The notes under the pieces are model-generated. The model was not told where the DNA came from. It was given only the letters and a program-made list of their open reading frames with translations, and did no database searches. A stretch of 64,000 nt of DNA from Undibacterium sp. KW1 (GTDB lineage Bacteria > Pseudomonadota > Gammaproteobacteria > Burkholderiales > Burkholderiaceae_D). Positions within the stretch are counted from its first letter, which is position 1. Each line of letters opens with the position of its first letter. The position numbers and the translations under genes are program-made. This document shows, one piece after another, positions 37,594 to 47,232 of the stretch. The stretch is taken from contig NZ_AP018439.1 in the NCBI RefSeq assembly GCF_009937955.1, positions 3,410,001 to 3,474,000 of the forward strand. The letters are read 5' to 3'.

Positions 37594-37778
37594 AGAAATC
37601 GGCATACTTGCCCTCATCTAATATATTTTAGGTATACTATCCTCCGGCTTTGTTAATCCAGATGAGTGATGATGCTTAAGCAATGACTTAAGCAATATCG
37701 CCAAACTCCGTCTGCATTTACGCCGCCTTCGTATTAAACTTAGTCTCACTCCTGTCTATCTGCTTTGGAAATCCATCC

Positions 37779-39611
37779 ATGAACAGCCCTGTTAGCCCGT
37801 CTGCCATTACCTCCCCCATCCCTGCCCGTCTGGTGCAATTGCGCGCCGCCATGCGGGAGCAAGGGCTGGATGCCTATATCGTGCCGTCCTCCGACCCGCA
37901 TCTGTCAGAGTATTTGCCTGACCGCTGGCAAGGACGCAGCTATTTCTCTGGCTTTACCGGCTCGGTAGGTACGCTGATCGTTACGGCAGATTTTGCAGGT
38001 TTGTGGGTAGACAGCCGCTACTGGAGTTCAGCAGAAACAGAGCTGGCACCAACTGGTATCAAGATGATGAAGATTGCCTCAGCCGCAGCCACCCTGTATA
38101 TAGACTGGCTGGCCAGCAACCTTCAGCCTGGGCAAACAGTGGGCGTCGATGGTGCGGTATTGGGGCTGGCGACTGCCAGGGCGCTGGAACATGCTTTGCA
38201 AAGCAAGGGCATTACATTCAATACCAGCCATGATCTTTTGAATAAAGTGTGGGACGAGCGCCCCAGCCTGCCACAGGCTGCGATCTATGAACATGTAGCA
38301 CCATATGCGGTAGTCGCCCGCGCCGACAAGCTGGCGATGTTACGCGAACAGATGCGCAGCAAAAACGCTGACTGGCACTTCATTTCTACGGTTGATGACC
38401 TGGCCTGGATTTTCAATTTGCGTGGCGCTGATGTCAGTTATAACCCGGTCTTTGTTGGTCATGCGCTCATTAGCCAGACTGAGGCGAAATTGTTCGTCTC
38501 GGCAGGCAAAGTTCCGGCAGAATTGGCTGTGGTACTGGCCAAAGATGGCGTCAGTCTGGCAGACTACGGCGAAGCTGCCTCTGCACTGGCGGCTCTGCCA
38601 GCAGACAGCAGCATCATGATAGACCCGCGCAGGATCACTTATGGCTTCCGTCAGGGTATACCAGCAACTGTCAACGTTATCGAAGCCATCAACCCATCGG
38701 TATTTGCCAAATCCCGCAAGACTGCGGAAGAAGCGCAATTTGTGCGTGAAGCAATGGAACAGGATGGTGCGGCGCTGTGTGAATTCTTCACCTGGCTGGA
38801 AGGTGCATTAGGCAAGCAGCGCATCACTGAACTGACCATTGATGAAGAGATCTGCGCTGCCCGTGCACGCCAGCCTCATTTTATTTCACCCAGTTTTAAT
38901 ACCATCGCCGGCTTCAATGCCAACGGTGCCATGCCGCATTATCGCGCCACCAAGGAATCACATTCCGTCATCGAAGGTGATGGCCTGCTGCTCATCGACT
39001 CGGGTGGACAATACCTGAACGGCACGACAGACATCACCCGCGTCGTTCCTGTGGGCCAGGTATCAGAAGCGCAAAAGCGTGACTTCACCCTGGTCTTGAA
39101 GGGTATGATCAACCTCTCGCAAATGCGTTACCCGCGTGGCACCCTGTCACCCATGCTTGACACTGTAGCCCGCGCCCCTATCTGGGCTGACGGCGTCAAC
39201 TACGGTCACGGCACTGGCCATGGCGTAGGTTATTTCCTGAATGTGCATGAAGGTCCGCAGAACATTTCTCCTGCGATAGCAGAGGCACATATGGCGATGG
39301 AACCTGGCATGATTACCTCCAATGAGCCTGGCATTTACCGCCCTGGCAAATGGGGTGTACGCATAGAAAACCTGCTATTGAACGTGCCAGCCATGCAAAC
39401 CGAATTTGGTGAATACCTGGAATTTGAAACACTGACGCTCTGCCCCATAGATACACGCTGCATCACGGTAAGCTTATTGCGCGAAGACGAAATCAAATGG
39501 CTCAATGATTACCATGCGACAGTCTTGCAGCGCCTGTCACCACGCGTCAGCGGTGCAGCGCTGGAATGGTTGAAGGCAAGAACCCAGCCTTTGTTGCGCC
39601 CAGCCAGTTGA
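37779..39611 (+). CDS. Aminopeptidase P family protein (Xaa-Pro, M24B)
   Basis: 610 residues: two creatinase-like N-terminal domains (about 15-310), the catalytic pita-bread domain (about 320-535) and a C-terminal M24_C extension, as in eukaryote-type aminopeptidase P. Metal ligands: LLIDSGGQY and TTDITR (two Asp), GTGHGVG (His), ITSNEPGIY (Glu), GVRIENL (Glu). Removes an N-terminal residue preceding proline. Single gene with its own upstream region. Confidence 0.93.
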   Translation: MNSPVSPSAITSPIPARLVQLRAAMREQGLDAYIVPSSDPHLSEYLPDRWQGRSYFSGFTGSVGTLIVTADFAGLWVDSRYWSSAETELAPTGIKMMKIASAAATLYIDWLASNLQPGQTVGVDGAVLGLATARALEHALQSKGITFNTSHDLLNKVWDERPSLPQAAIYEHVAPYAVVARADKLAMLREQMRSKNADWHFISTVDDLAWIFNLRGADVSYNPVFVGHALISQTEAKLFVSAGKVPAELAVVLAKDGVSLADYGEAASALAALPADSSIMIDPRRITYGFRQGIPATVNVIEAINPSVFAKSRKTAEEAQFVREAMEQDGAALCEFFTWLEGALGKQRITELTIDEEICAARARQPHFISPSFNTIAGFNANGAMPHYRATKESHSVIEGDGLLLIDSGGQYLNGTTDITRVVPVGQVSEAQKRDFTLVLKGMINLSQMRYPRGTLSPMLDTVARAPIWADGVNYGHGTGHGVGYFLNVHEGPQNISPAIAEAHMAMEPGMITSNEPGIYRPGKWGVRIENLLLNVPAMQTEFGEYLEFETLTLCPIDTRCITVSLLREDEIKWLNDYHATVLQRLSPRVSGAALEWLKARTQPLLRPAS

Positions 39612-39663
39612 TTGTTTGTTTACCCGTCTTGAGAAATACTGTTTGAGTTAAATGAGGCACAAG

Positions 39664-39693
39664 ATAGAAGGTGGCGCATGCACTACCTTCTAT
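39664..39693. terminator. Stem-loop between convergent genes
   Basis: ATAGAAGGT (39664-39672) pairs with ACCTTCTAT (39685-39693). It overlaps the stop of the beta-lactamase-like gene. No clear T-run. Confidence 0.4.
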
Positions 39694-41201
39694 ACTCTAA
39701 AAGCCCCCTTAGTGCCATTTGCCAACACTTGCAAGCGCTGGATGGCATTCTGATTTTGCGGATTAAGCTCCAGGGATTTTTGGTAATTGCTCTTTGCAAG
39801 TTCATTCATGCCTGCTGTTTCATAGGCTTCTGCCAGGCTATCGTAAGTATTGGCACTTTTGGGATACAGGTAAACACCTAGTTTAAATAATTCCACAACC
39901 GATTGTGGCTTCCCGGTTTTCATTTTGGCGTAAGCCCATTCGTTCAAGACTTCTTCGCGCAAATAGAAGTCTGCATCTCTCGCTTTTAAATCCTGATAGA
40001 CAGCAAACGCCTGGTCGTAACCCGCTTTCTCTATTGCTTGCACAAAACTGAGTGGCATTTTCAATTGCCGCAAACGGTACTCGCCATTGATAATCTTGCT
40101 ACCTATGTCGTCTACATCTGTCGTAGCATTAGATAGCACAACTACGCCTTTGCCAGCTTTTCTGTCAAACCCGATATAGCTGCGGTAACCACCAGTAGCG
40201 CCAGCATGAGAAATAATTTCACTCCCATATTTATTACCGCCACCCCAGGCTAACCTGACTGGCTTGCCAAACGCTTGGAAATCTAAAGGCTCCTGCATTT
40301 TATCGACGATGGCTTGCACAGGACTCTCTTGTTTCCCCATATTTGCAGCGAGGAATTTGAGCATATCAGTCATGGATGAGCGCAAGCCACCTGCTCCGTT
40401 AAATATTCCCAGGTCCCAGTTGGAAGTAGCTGTCAATGTTGCTTCGCTCGCGCCCTCCTCAGTCACGATGTAGGGGGTAGCCAGGTGTTTCTTCATGTCG
40501 GCGGTAAGACTAATACCTGTGTCCTGCATTTTCAAAGGTAAGAGAATACGACTTTTTACCAGTGGCTCATAATCCACACCCGCTCTCAAGCTCAGCACAT
40601 GGCCAAGCAAACCTATCCCAAGGTTTGAATACTCCATTTTTGAACCTATGTCGCGGGGCAACTGATAAGTGGACAAAAATTGGTATAACAAATCCTGGGT
40701 ATAGTCGGGGTAAGGATTCGCGGGGTCTTTGGGGGCAAAATTACCTGGCATCCTGGGTAAGCCAGACACATGGGTAGAGAGGTCACGCAGGCTGATCTGC
40801 TTGCCAGCACGGCCAGGTACTGTCACTGATTTTGGCAGGTATTTTGCCACCGGATCATTCAAGCTAAGCTCGCCTTTTGTATTCATATCCATCAAGACCA
40901 GACTCGTAAATACTTTGGTAATCGAACCGATTTCAAACACAGTGTCGGCATTTGCCAATTTACGGTCTTCCAAGCTGGCATAGCCATGGCTGATGACACG
41001 GCTGCCATTATCATCGATGATGCCGATAACAATACTGGCGGCCATTTTTTCCTGATCGATACGTTGCTTGAGGATAGCCCGAATTTCCGTATCGCTCAGT
41101 GAGGCAGTTGCCTGCGCACTCATAGCGCAAAGTACGAGTGCCATCATACTGAATTTAAAAGCGCTGCTTAGGATGGGGTATTTCAATTTATCTCTCTCCA
41201 T
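39690..41201 (-). CDS. Serine beta-lactamase/penicillin-binding-protein-like hydrolase with C-terminal TPR
   Basis: 503 residues. A signal-like hydrophobic region (about 16-33) precedes a class C beta-lactamase-type domain with SITK (about 93-96), YSN (about 191-193) and HAGATGG (about 334-340). The C-terminal 100 residues hold TPR-like repeats (NTYDSLAEAYETAGMN, AKSNYQKSLELNP). More likely an envelope esterase or peptidase than a resistance enzyme. The ATG at 41201 has no ribosome site, while GGAGAGAG just after it would suit a TTG at 41186. Confidence 0.82.
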   Translation of the reverse strand: MERDKLKYPILSSAFKFSMMALVLCAMSAQATASLSDTEIRAILKQRIDQEKMAASIVIGIIDDNGSRVISHGYASLEDRKLANADTVFEIGSITKVFTSLVLMDMNTKGELSLNDPVAKYLPKSVTVPGRAGKQISLRDLSTHVSGLPRMPGNFAPKDPANPYPDYTQDLLYQFLSTYQLPRDIGSKMEYSNLGIGLLGHVLSLRAGVDYEPLVKSRILLPLKMQDTGISLTADMKKHLATPYIVTEEGASEATLTATSNWDLGIFNGAGGLRSSMTDMLKFLAANMGKQESPVQAIVDKMQEPLDFQAFGKPVRLAWGGGNKYGSEIISHAGATGGYRSYIGFDRKAGKGVVVLSNATTDVDDIGSKIINGEYRLRQLKMPLSFVQAIEKAGYDQAFAVYQDLKARDADFYLREEVLNEWAYAKMKTGKPQSVVELFKLGVYLYPKSANTYDSLAEAYETAGMNELAKSNYQKSLELNPQNQNAIQRLQVLANGTKGAFRV

Positions 41202-41350
41202 ATAAATCTGCCGTCACAAATCAACAGGCACGGATCGCAAGACAAATGGACCATGCTGCCATACACAATCCCACAGCATGAAATATGCCATTATGTAAGC
41301 ATTTGATTTTATAGAGAATATTTATGGACGCGCCTGTCCACTTGGAGCAG

Positions 41351-41378
41351 GCGGACAGGGGCGGACAATAAGCGGACA
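41351..41378. repeat. GCGGACA direct repeats
   Basis: GCGGACA at 41351, 41361 and 41372 (10- and 11-base spacing). Upstream CCTGTCC (41333-41339) pairs with GGACAGG (41353-41359). Lies between phoR and the beta-lactamase-like gene, about 150 bases before the latter's start. Confidence 0.6.
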
Positions 41379-41450
41379 AGGAGCAGGCAGCAAAGAAGGA
41401 GATAGTGCCGGCAAATTTATCAATTCACCAGCTCTACTGGACTGCAAAAA

Positions 41451-42743
41451 TTAAGCAGTGATTGCCGAACCCGGAAACTGCACGCAGAATTTACTACCTA
41501 CGTCCGGCGTAGATTCAATCAACAAATTCGCCTTGTGCCTGAGCAGCACATGCTTGACAATCGCCAGGCCCAGACCAGTTCCCTGGGTTTCGCGGGAACG
41601 GCTTTTATCGACGCGGTAAAAACGTTCTGTCAGGCGCGAGATATGTTCTGCGCTGATACCTATGCCATCATCCTGCACTGCAAATTTGGGGCCATTTGGA
41701 GTATCTATCCAACTGATCTTGATGTTGCCATTCTCGGGTGTATAGCGGATTGCATTCGTTACCAGATTGGTCAGGGCACTACGGATTTCATCATTGCTGC
41801 CGCGGATATCCGGGCCTGTGCATTCCAGCGTGATTTTGTGCTTGCCAGCAGACAGAGCATGCGCTTCCTGCATGATTTGCTCCAGCAAGCCTTGCATGCT
41901 GATGCGTTCAGGGCGAGGTGGATAATCCACCGATTCCAGTCGCGTCAGTGTCAGCATGTCTTCTACCAAACGCTGCATGCGTTCGCCCTGCTCTGTCATC
42001 AGTTTCAGATGCATATTGCGGGTGTGGTTATCGAGGTCGTCCTGCATGGAAGCGATCTCCAGAAAACCATTAATGACCGTCAATGGAGTACGCAATTCAT
42101 GCGAGGCATTGGCGATAAAGTCGCGCCGCATCATGTCTATGCGCTCTGATTCAGTCACATCATGGGTCACCAGGATCTGGCGACGGTTTTCAAACGGGAT
42201 GATGTGGGCAATCAGCTTGCGGTCACGGAATGACAGCGTCAGCGGTGTTTCGTAGCGTCCGAGGATAATATAATCCATGAACTCAGGGCTGCGTACCAGG
42301 TTGGTAACCCGCATGCCCTTGTCCTGTGCGTGGCTCAGGCCCAGGTGGCTTTCTGCTGCTGGGTTGCACCATTCCAGAAACAGCACGTCATCCATGATGA
42401 CCACGCCATCTGGCAGCAAGGTCATGGCCTGGCGAAAACGTGCCAGCCATTCTGCCAGTTCTGCCTGGTTCTTTTCATCATCACGGCGCAATTTATACAG
42501 GCGTGAAAAAATATCAGTCCAGGCACCCCAGCCATCCGGCAGGCGTGAACTATTCGGGTTATCCAGCCAGTCTGCCAGGCGCTGCAAATAAAATAGCTGT
42601 ACGCAAAACAGGGTCACCATACCGATCAAGCCTAACACCAAACCTGTTACCGGACCCCATATATACATAGCGGATGCGGCTCCCATGAGAACCAGGGCGA
42701 TGCGTACAAATGCAGAAATCCAGAAAATAAGGCGTGGAGACAT
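41451..42743 (-). CDS. phoR: Phosphate regulon sensor histidine kinase PhoR
   Basis: 430 residues (E. coli 431). Two membrane helices (about 7-50), a PAS domain (about 95-185), H-box ASHELRTPLTV (about 212-222), then the ATPase domain with NLVTNAIRYTP (N-box), DDGIGIS (G1) and GTGLGLAI (G2). Phosphorylates PhoB when phosphate is short, under control of PstSCAB-PhoU. AGGA lies about seven bases before the ATG. Separated from phoB by 179 bases with a stem-loop, unlike the tight phoBR of enterics. Confidence 0.95.
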   Translation of the reverse strand: MSPRLIFWISAFVRIALVLMGAASAMYIWGPVTGLVLGLIGMVTLFCVQLFYLQRLADWLDNPNSSRLPDGWGAWTDIFSRLYKLRRDDEKNQAELAEWLARFRQAMTLLPDGVVIMDDVLFLEWCNPAAESHLGLSHAQDKGMRVTNLVRSPEFMDYIILGRYETPLTLSFRDRKLIAHIIPFENRRQILVTHDVTESERIDMMRRDFIANASHELRTPLTVINGFLEIASMQDDLDNHTRNMHLKLMTEQGERMQRLVEDMLTLTRLESVDYPPRPERISMQGLLEQIMQEAHALSAGKHKITLECTGPDIRGSNDEIRSALTNLVTNAIRYTPENGNIKISWIDTPNGPKFAVQDDGIGISAEHISRLTERFYRVDKSRSRETQGTGLGLAIVKHVLLRHKANLLIESTPDVGSKFCVQFPGSAITA

Positions 42744-42865
42744 AGTGGGTCCTGAGGGTTCTCAGTAATTGCTTGAAATGTAATGCACAGATGTAATGAT
42801 ATAGGTTTTACTGATATCAGTGAGCAATGTTTGCAAGCTATTCCAAAACAGGAATGGCGCTGCCA

Positions 42866-42888
42866 CACTGCATATAGCTTATGCAGTG
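42866..42888. repeat. Stem-loop between phoB and phoR
   Basis: CACTGCATA (42866-42874) pairs perfectly with TATGCAGTG (42880-42888), loop of five. No T-run on the - strand, so probably an RNA processing or stabilising element. Confidence 0.6.
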
Positions 42889-42922
42889 AGCGATGCCGTA
42901 AATAGCATGAGCTGATGCCAGT

Positions 42923-43612
42923 TTATTTTTCAGACAGCATGTAGCCAACGCTACGCACGGTCTTGATCAGTGACTCGGCATTCTTCAAGACTTTGCGCAG
43001 GCGCAGTACGTGGACATCTACCGTCCGCTCTTCGATGACGACATGGTCGCCCCAGACTTTGTCAAGCAACTGGCTGCGTGAAAATACGCGTTCCGGATGG
43101 GCCATGAAGAATTTCAGCAGCTTGTATTCAGCATGGCCAATATCGACCTTATTGTCTTCTATCTTGACCGTGCAGCTGACAGGGTCAAGTACTACAGAGC
43201 CTGCCGTCAGGGCGGTCTGTGCATGCTCAGGGCTCTTGCGACGCAACAGGGCCTTGATTCTGGCGGTCAGTTCACGCGGCGAGAAAGGCTTGGTCACATA
43301 ATCGTCAGCACCATGGTCGAGACCAGCAATCTTGTCTTCTTCCATGCTTTTTGCGGTCAGCATGATGACAGGGATTTCATTGAACTGACGGTCTGAGCGT
43401 ATCTTGGACAAGAGGCGCAAACCACTCTGATCAGGCAACATCCAGTCCAGCAAAATCAATTGCGGAGTACGGCGCTGCAAATACTCCCAGGCCTCAGCCG
43501 TCGTATTGACAGCAAAAGTGTTCCAGCCTGCCGCACGAAGGGAAAAACTGACCAGTTCTACGATTGCCGGTTCATCTTCTACGATGAGTATTGTTGTGTC
43601 TGTAGCCATCAT
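42923..43612 (-). CDS. phoB: Phosphate regulon response regulator PhoB
   Basis: 229 residues (E. coli 229). Receiver domain with acidic pocket VEDE (11-14), phosphoacceptor Asp about 56 (LILLDWMLPD), Thr in VIMLTAKS and Lys in DYVTKPFS. C-terminal OmpR-type winged helix (about 130-229). Start ATG 43612 or 43609; TTG 43615 rejected. Six bases separate it from phoU. It should bind the 11-bp-phased Pho half-sites found at three places in this window. Confidence 0.96.
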   Translation of the reverse strand: MMATDTTILIVEDEPAIVELVSFSLRAAGWNTFAVNTTAEAWEYLQRRTPQLILLDWMLPDQSGLRLLSKIRSDRQFNEIPVIMLTAKSMEEDKIAGLDHGADDYVTKPFSPRELTARIKALLRRKSPEHAQTALTAGSVVLDPVSCTVKIEDNKVDIGHAEYKLLKFFMAHPERVFSRSQLLDKVWGDHVVIEERTVDVHVLRLRKVLKNAESLIKTVRSVGYMLSEK

Positions 43613-43618
43613 CAATAA

Positions 43619-44329
43619 TTAATTCTGTTGTTCCTGCTTGCTTGCCACATAGTCCGAATGACGGATATCCTTGCCTTCAACGATGTAAATCGTATGCTCG
43701 GCAATGTTCTTGGCATGGTCACCGATACGTTCTATCGCCTTGGCCACCCACAGGGCGTCCAGCGACGATGATATCGTACTTGGGTCTTCCATCATGAAAG
43801 TAATCAGATTACGCATGATGGAGCGGAAATCATTGTCGATCAGTGCATCCTGAGCAATCAATTGTACCGCCTTGCCACCATCAAGACGGGCAAAGGCATC
43901 GAGAGACTGATGCAACATGTCTGCCACACTGCTGGCCAGTACACGAACAGTATCATAGCCGCTGAACATAGGCACGCCACGTTTGCCAGCCGCTGCATCT
44001 CTGGAGATGCGGGCAATTTTTGTTGATTCATCACCGATGCGTTCAAGATCAGTAATGACCTTGCCGGTTGCCATGACAGTGCGCAAGTCATTTGCTGCTG
44101 GCTGGCGTTTGACGATGAGATGGCTGCACATGTCGTCAAGCGACACTTCGAGGCGGTTGACTTCGAGGTCAGACTGGATCACGGCTTCTGCCTGTTCTGC
44201 ATTACCGGTGCGGAAGCAGGACATCGCATCGTGAAAATGGCTTTCCACCAAGCCGCCCATCAACAAGACCTTGGAGCGTATCGTCTCCAGATCCATATCG
44301 TATTGTTTTGAAGAGTGTTCGCCTGTCAC
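43619..44329 (-). CDS. phoU: Phosphate transport/signalling regulator PhoU
   Basis: 236 residues (E. coli 241), all-helical with two PhoU repeats and the acidic metal-binding signatures (DLERIGDESTKIA about 98-110, and AIERIGDHAKNIAEH near 200). It links Pst transport state to PhoR. Start is GTG 44329: AGGAG lies exactly six bases upstream, and the frame further upstream crosses a hairpin and is not PhoU-like. Confidence 0.95.
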   Translation of the reverse strand: MTGEHSSKQYDMDLETIRSKVLLMGGLVESHFHDAMSCFRTGNAEQAEAVIQSDLEVNRLEVSLDDMCSHLIVKRQPAANDLRTVMATGKVITDLERIGDESTKIARISRDAAAGKRGVPMFSGYDTVRVLASSVADMLHQSLDAFARLDGGKAVQLIAQDALIDNDFRSIMRNLITFMMEDPSTISSSLDALWVAKAIERIGDHAKNIAEHTIYIVEGKDIRHSDYVASKQEQQN

Positions 44330-44383
44330 AGGTTTCTCCTGAATTCGCAATTGCAAAATATAAACGCCAGCTCGCGCAAAATA

Positions 44384-44409
44384 ATCTATCCGTGCTCCCA
44401 CGGATAGAT
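44384..44409. repeat. Stem-loop between pstB and phoU
   Basis: ATCTATCCGTG (44384-44394) pairs perfectly with CACGGATAGAT (44399-44409), four-base loop. On the - strand it is followed by TATTTTG, so partial termination is possible. Confidence 0.65.
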
Positions 44410-44431
44410 CTGCGCAAGCATGGTACGTCTG

Positions 44432-45211
44432 TTAGCCGAAACGGCCAGTAATATAGTCTTGAGTTTCTTTCTTCACCGGGTTCATGAAGATATGATCAGT
44501 TTCACCAAACTCGACCAGTTCACCCAGATACATATAGGCAGTGTAATCAGAACAACGGGCTGCCTGCTGCATATTATGAGTGACGATGGCGATGGTGTAT
44601 TCCTCTTTCAGTTCATTGATCAGTTCTTCGATCTTGACTGTAGAGATAGGGTCCAGCGCTGAGGTCGGTTCATCCAGCAGCAACACTTCCGGCTTCACTG
44701 CAACACCACGGGCGATGCACAGACGCTGTTGCTGACCACCAGAGAGGCTCAGACCACTCTTGTTGAGCTTGTCTTTGACTTCAGTCCAGATCGCGGCTTT
44801 TTTCAAGGCCCATTCTACGCGCTCATCCATCTCGCCCTTGGACAGGTTTTCATACAGACGCACACCGAAAGCGATGTTGTCATATACCGACATAGGGAAA
44901 GGCGTAGGCTTCTGGAACACCATGCCGACGCGGGCGCGCAGCAAGTTGATGTCCTGATCCGCATCAAGGATATTTTTACCGTTATAAATGATGCTGCCCT
45001 CTGCACGCTGACCTGGGTACAGGTCATACATACGGTTCAGGGTACGCAATAAAGTTGACTTGCCACAGCCGGATGGGCCGATGAAGGCTGTGACTTTTTT
45101 GTCGTAGATATTCAGATTGATATCGCGCAGGCTGCGTGTCGCACCATAAAAGAAATTCAGCCCGCCGATTTCGATTGCTTTTTTCTGTTGGTTGTCTTGA
45201 GTAGTAGTCAT
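44432..45211 (-). CDS. pstB: Phosphate ABC transporter ATPase PstB
   Basis: 259 residues (E. coli 257). Walker [10 protein letters not shown] (about 41-49), signature [14 protein letters not shown], Walker [14 protein letters not shown], and H-loop IVTHNMQQ. Drives phosphate import with PstA and PstC. Starts 13 bases after pstA. Confidence 0.97.
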   Translation of the reverse strand: MTTTQDNQQKKAIEIGGLNFFYGATRSLRDINLNIYDKKVTAFIGPSGCGKSTLLRTLNRMYDLYPGQRAEGSIIYNGKNILDADQDINLLRARVGMVFQKPTPFPMSVYDNIAFGVRLYENLSKGEMDERVEWALKKAAIWTEVKDKLNKSGLSLSGGQQQRLCIARGVAVKPEVLLLDEPTSALDPISTVKIEELINELKEEYTIAIVTHNMQQAARCSDYTAYMYLGELVEFGETDHIFMNPVKKETQDYITGRFG

Positions 45212-45224
45212 ATCGAGGCCAGTA

Positions 45225-46097
45225 TTAATGCTGTGTTTTTTGGTTAAACAAAGTACGCGACAAAATATTCAAACCGAGAACGCTGAAGGTAATCAGCAGT
45301 GCACCGCCCCAGGCCAGCTCACGCCAGTTGTCGTAAGGGCTCATGGCGAACTGATAAATCACGACTGGCAAGTTTGCCATCGGTTGATTCATATTGCTGC
45401 TGAAGAACTGGTTATTCAGGGCTGTGAACAGCAAAGGTGCTGTTTCACCAGAGATACGCGCTACTGCCAGCAAGATGCCGGTCACCACACCTGCCTTGAC
45501 TGCTCGCAAACGTATCATCAGGGCGACCTTCCAGCGTGGCGCACCCAGTGCAAATGCGGCTTCGCGCAAGCTGGCAGGTACCAGGCCCAACATATTGTCA
45601 GTAGTGCGGACAACCACGGGAATCGCGATAAGAGAAATCGCAATACTGCCTGCCCAACCAGAGAAGTGTTTGACGTTAGCGACATAAATCGCATAGACGA
45701 ACAAGCCAACCACGATGGACGGAGCAGACAGCATGATGTCAGTCACGAAGCGCGTTACACCGCCAAACCAGCTCTTGTCGCCATACTCTGCCAGGTAAAT
45801 ACCTGCCAATATGCCTATCGGAGTAGAAATCAGCGTAGCGATACCGACCATCACAAAGCTGCCAAAGATGGCATTCATCAAACCGCCACCGTCGCTGCCA
45901 GGTGCAGGTGTCGATTCGGTGAACATGGCGATGTTGACTGCAGTAGCACCTTTGAGCAGCAAGGTGAACAGTATCCACATCAAAAAGAACACGCCCAGCA
46001 CCATGGCGATCGAAGACAGGCTGATACCTATCTTGTGCATCAGCACGCGACGACGATATACCGGATTACTGGCAGATTGCATCGTAGAATTTTCCAT
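45225..46097 (-). CDS. pstA: Phosphate ABC transporter permease PstA
   Basis: 290 residues, six membrane spans, coupling loop [18 protein letters not shown] (about 178-195). Start overlaps the pstC stop by one base (TAATG). Confidence 0.96.
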   Translation of the reverse strand: MENSTMQSASNPVYRRRVLMHKIGISLSSIAMVLGVFFLMWILFTLLLKGATAVNIAMFTESTPAPGSDGGGLMNAIFGSFVMVGIATLISTPIGILAGIYLAEYGDKSWFGGVTRFVTDIMLSAPSIVVGLFVYAIYVANVKHFSGWAGSIAISLIAIPVVVRTTDNMLGLVPASLREAAFALGAPRWKVALMIRLRAVKAGVVTGILLAVARISGETAPLLFTALNNQFFSSNMNQPMANLPVVIYQFAMSPYDNWRELAWGGALLITFSVLGLNILSRTLFNQKTQH

Positions 46098-47143
46098 TAT
46101 TTTGCCCCTTCTTTACGTGACAGGCCCAGCAACATCAGCTTCGCTGCAGACAAGACAATGAAAGTAATGACGAACAATATCAAACCCAGCAAGAACAATG
46201 AAGAAGTATGCAGTGGTGATTCAGCTTCGGCAAATTCATTGGCCAGTGTAGAAGCGATACTGTTACCAGCAGCAAACAAAGACCAGGACAAGTGATGGGA
46301 ATTACCAATCACAAAAGTAATTGCCATGGTCTCGCCCAAGGCACGGCCCAGGCCCAGCATGACGCCGCCGACCACACCAATTTTGGTGTAAGGCAAAACG
46401 ATCTTGCGTACTACTTCCCACTTCGTGCAACCGAGGCCGTAAGCAGATTCTTTCAAGACTGGCGGCACAACTTCAAACACATCGCGCATGACAGACGAAA
46501 TGAAAGGAATAATCATGATGGCCAGGATCACGCCAGCAGCCAAAATACCCATACCTATCATGGGGCCAGAAAACAGGATACCTATCACTGGCAGCTTACC
46601 CAGCGTAGCGGCCAAAGCTGGTTGCACATATTGCGAGAACAAGGGGGCGAATACGAACAAACCCCACATACCGTAAATAATACTGGGTACACCGGCCAGC
46701 AATTCAATTGCCGTACCCAGTGGGCGCTTGAGCCAGTTGGGGCAAATCTCTGTCAGGAACAGGGCAATGCCAAAACTGACCGGGAAAGCGATCAGCAAGG
46801 CAATGATCGAAGTCACCAGCGTGCCAACGATGGCGATCATGCCACCGAATTTATCATTGACCGGATCCCATTCTATGGTCCAGATGAATGGCAAACCAAA
46901 TTCCTTCATGGCCGGAATGGCACGCAGGAATAAAGAAATAATGATACCAACCAGTACCACCAGCACGAGAGCGGCGAAAGTAAAGGTCAGTTTATGAAAA
47001 AAGAAATCTTGCCAACGCTGGCGACGCATTACTGCTGCCATTTTTGCCGGATCAATCTGATCGGCTTGATGTGGCAATGTGTTAGTCGCAGGTGGGATTG
47101 CAGTTGGTGCAGTCATGTTGACGGAGGACATTTGGGTAGTCAT
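46097..47143 (-). CDS. pstC: Phosphate ABC transporter permease PstC
   Basis: 348 residues; longer than the 319 of E. coli through a Thr/Pro-rich, cytoplasmic N-terminal extension of about 45 residues. Coupling loop [18 protein letters not shown] (about 234-251). The ATG at 47143 has GGAAAAG about seven bases upstream and is preferred over GTG 47158. Confidence 0.95.
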   Translation of the reverse strand: MTTQMSSVNMTAPTAIPPATNTLPHQADQIDPAKMAAVMRRQRWQDFFFHKLTFTFAALVLVVLVGIIISLFLRAIPAMKEFGLPFIWTIEWDPVNDKFGGMIAIVGTLVTSIIALLIAFPVSFGIALFLTEICPNWLKRPLGTAIELLAGVPSIIYGMWGLFVFAPLFSQYVQPALAATLGKLPVIGILFSGPMIGMGILAAGVILAIMIIPFISSVMRDVFEVVPPVLKESAYGLGCTKWEVVRKIVLPYTKIGVVGGVMLGLGRALGETMAITFVIGNSHHLSWSLFAAGNSIASTLANEFAEAESPLHTSSLFLLGLILFVITFIVLSAAKLMLLGLSRKEGAK

Positions 47144-47163
47144 GGGTGTCTTTTCCACCGGAA

Positions 47164-47189
47164 GGTAATCCGGACAATTCCGGATTACC
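47164..47189. repeat. Stem-loop between pstS and pstC
   Basis: GGTAATCCGG (47164-47173) pairs perfectly with CCGGATTACC (47180-47189), six-base loop, no T-run. A hairpin here could protect a pstS-only mRNA and give more PstS than permease. Confidence 0.7.
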
Positions 47190-47232
47190 TCGATTTGTTT
47201 AGTTCAACGTCTGAACAGGTTGAAACTTTTTA

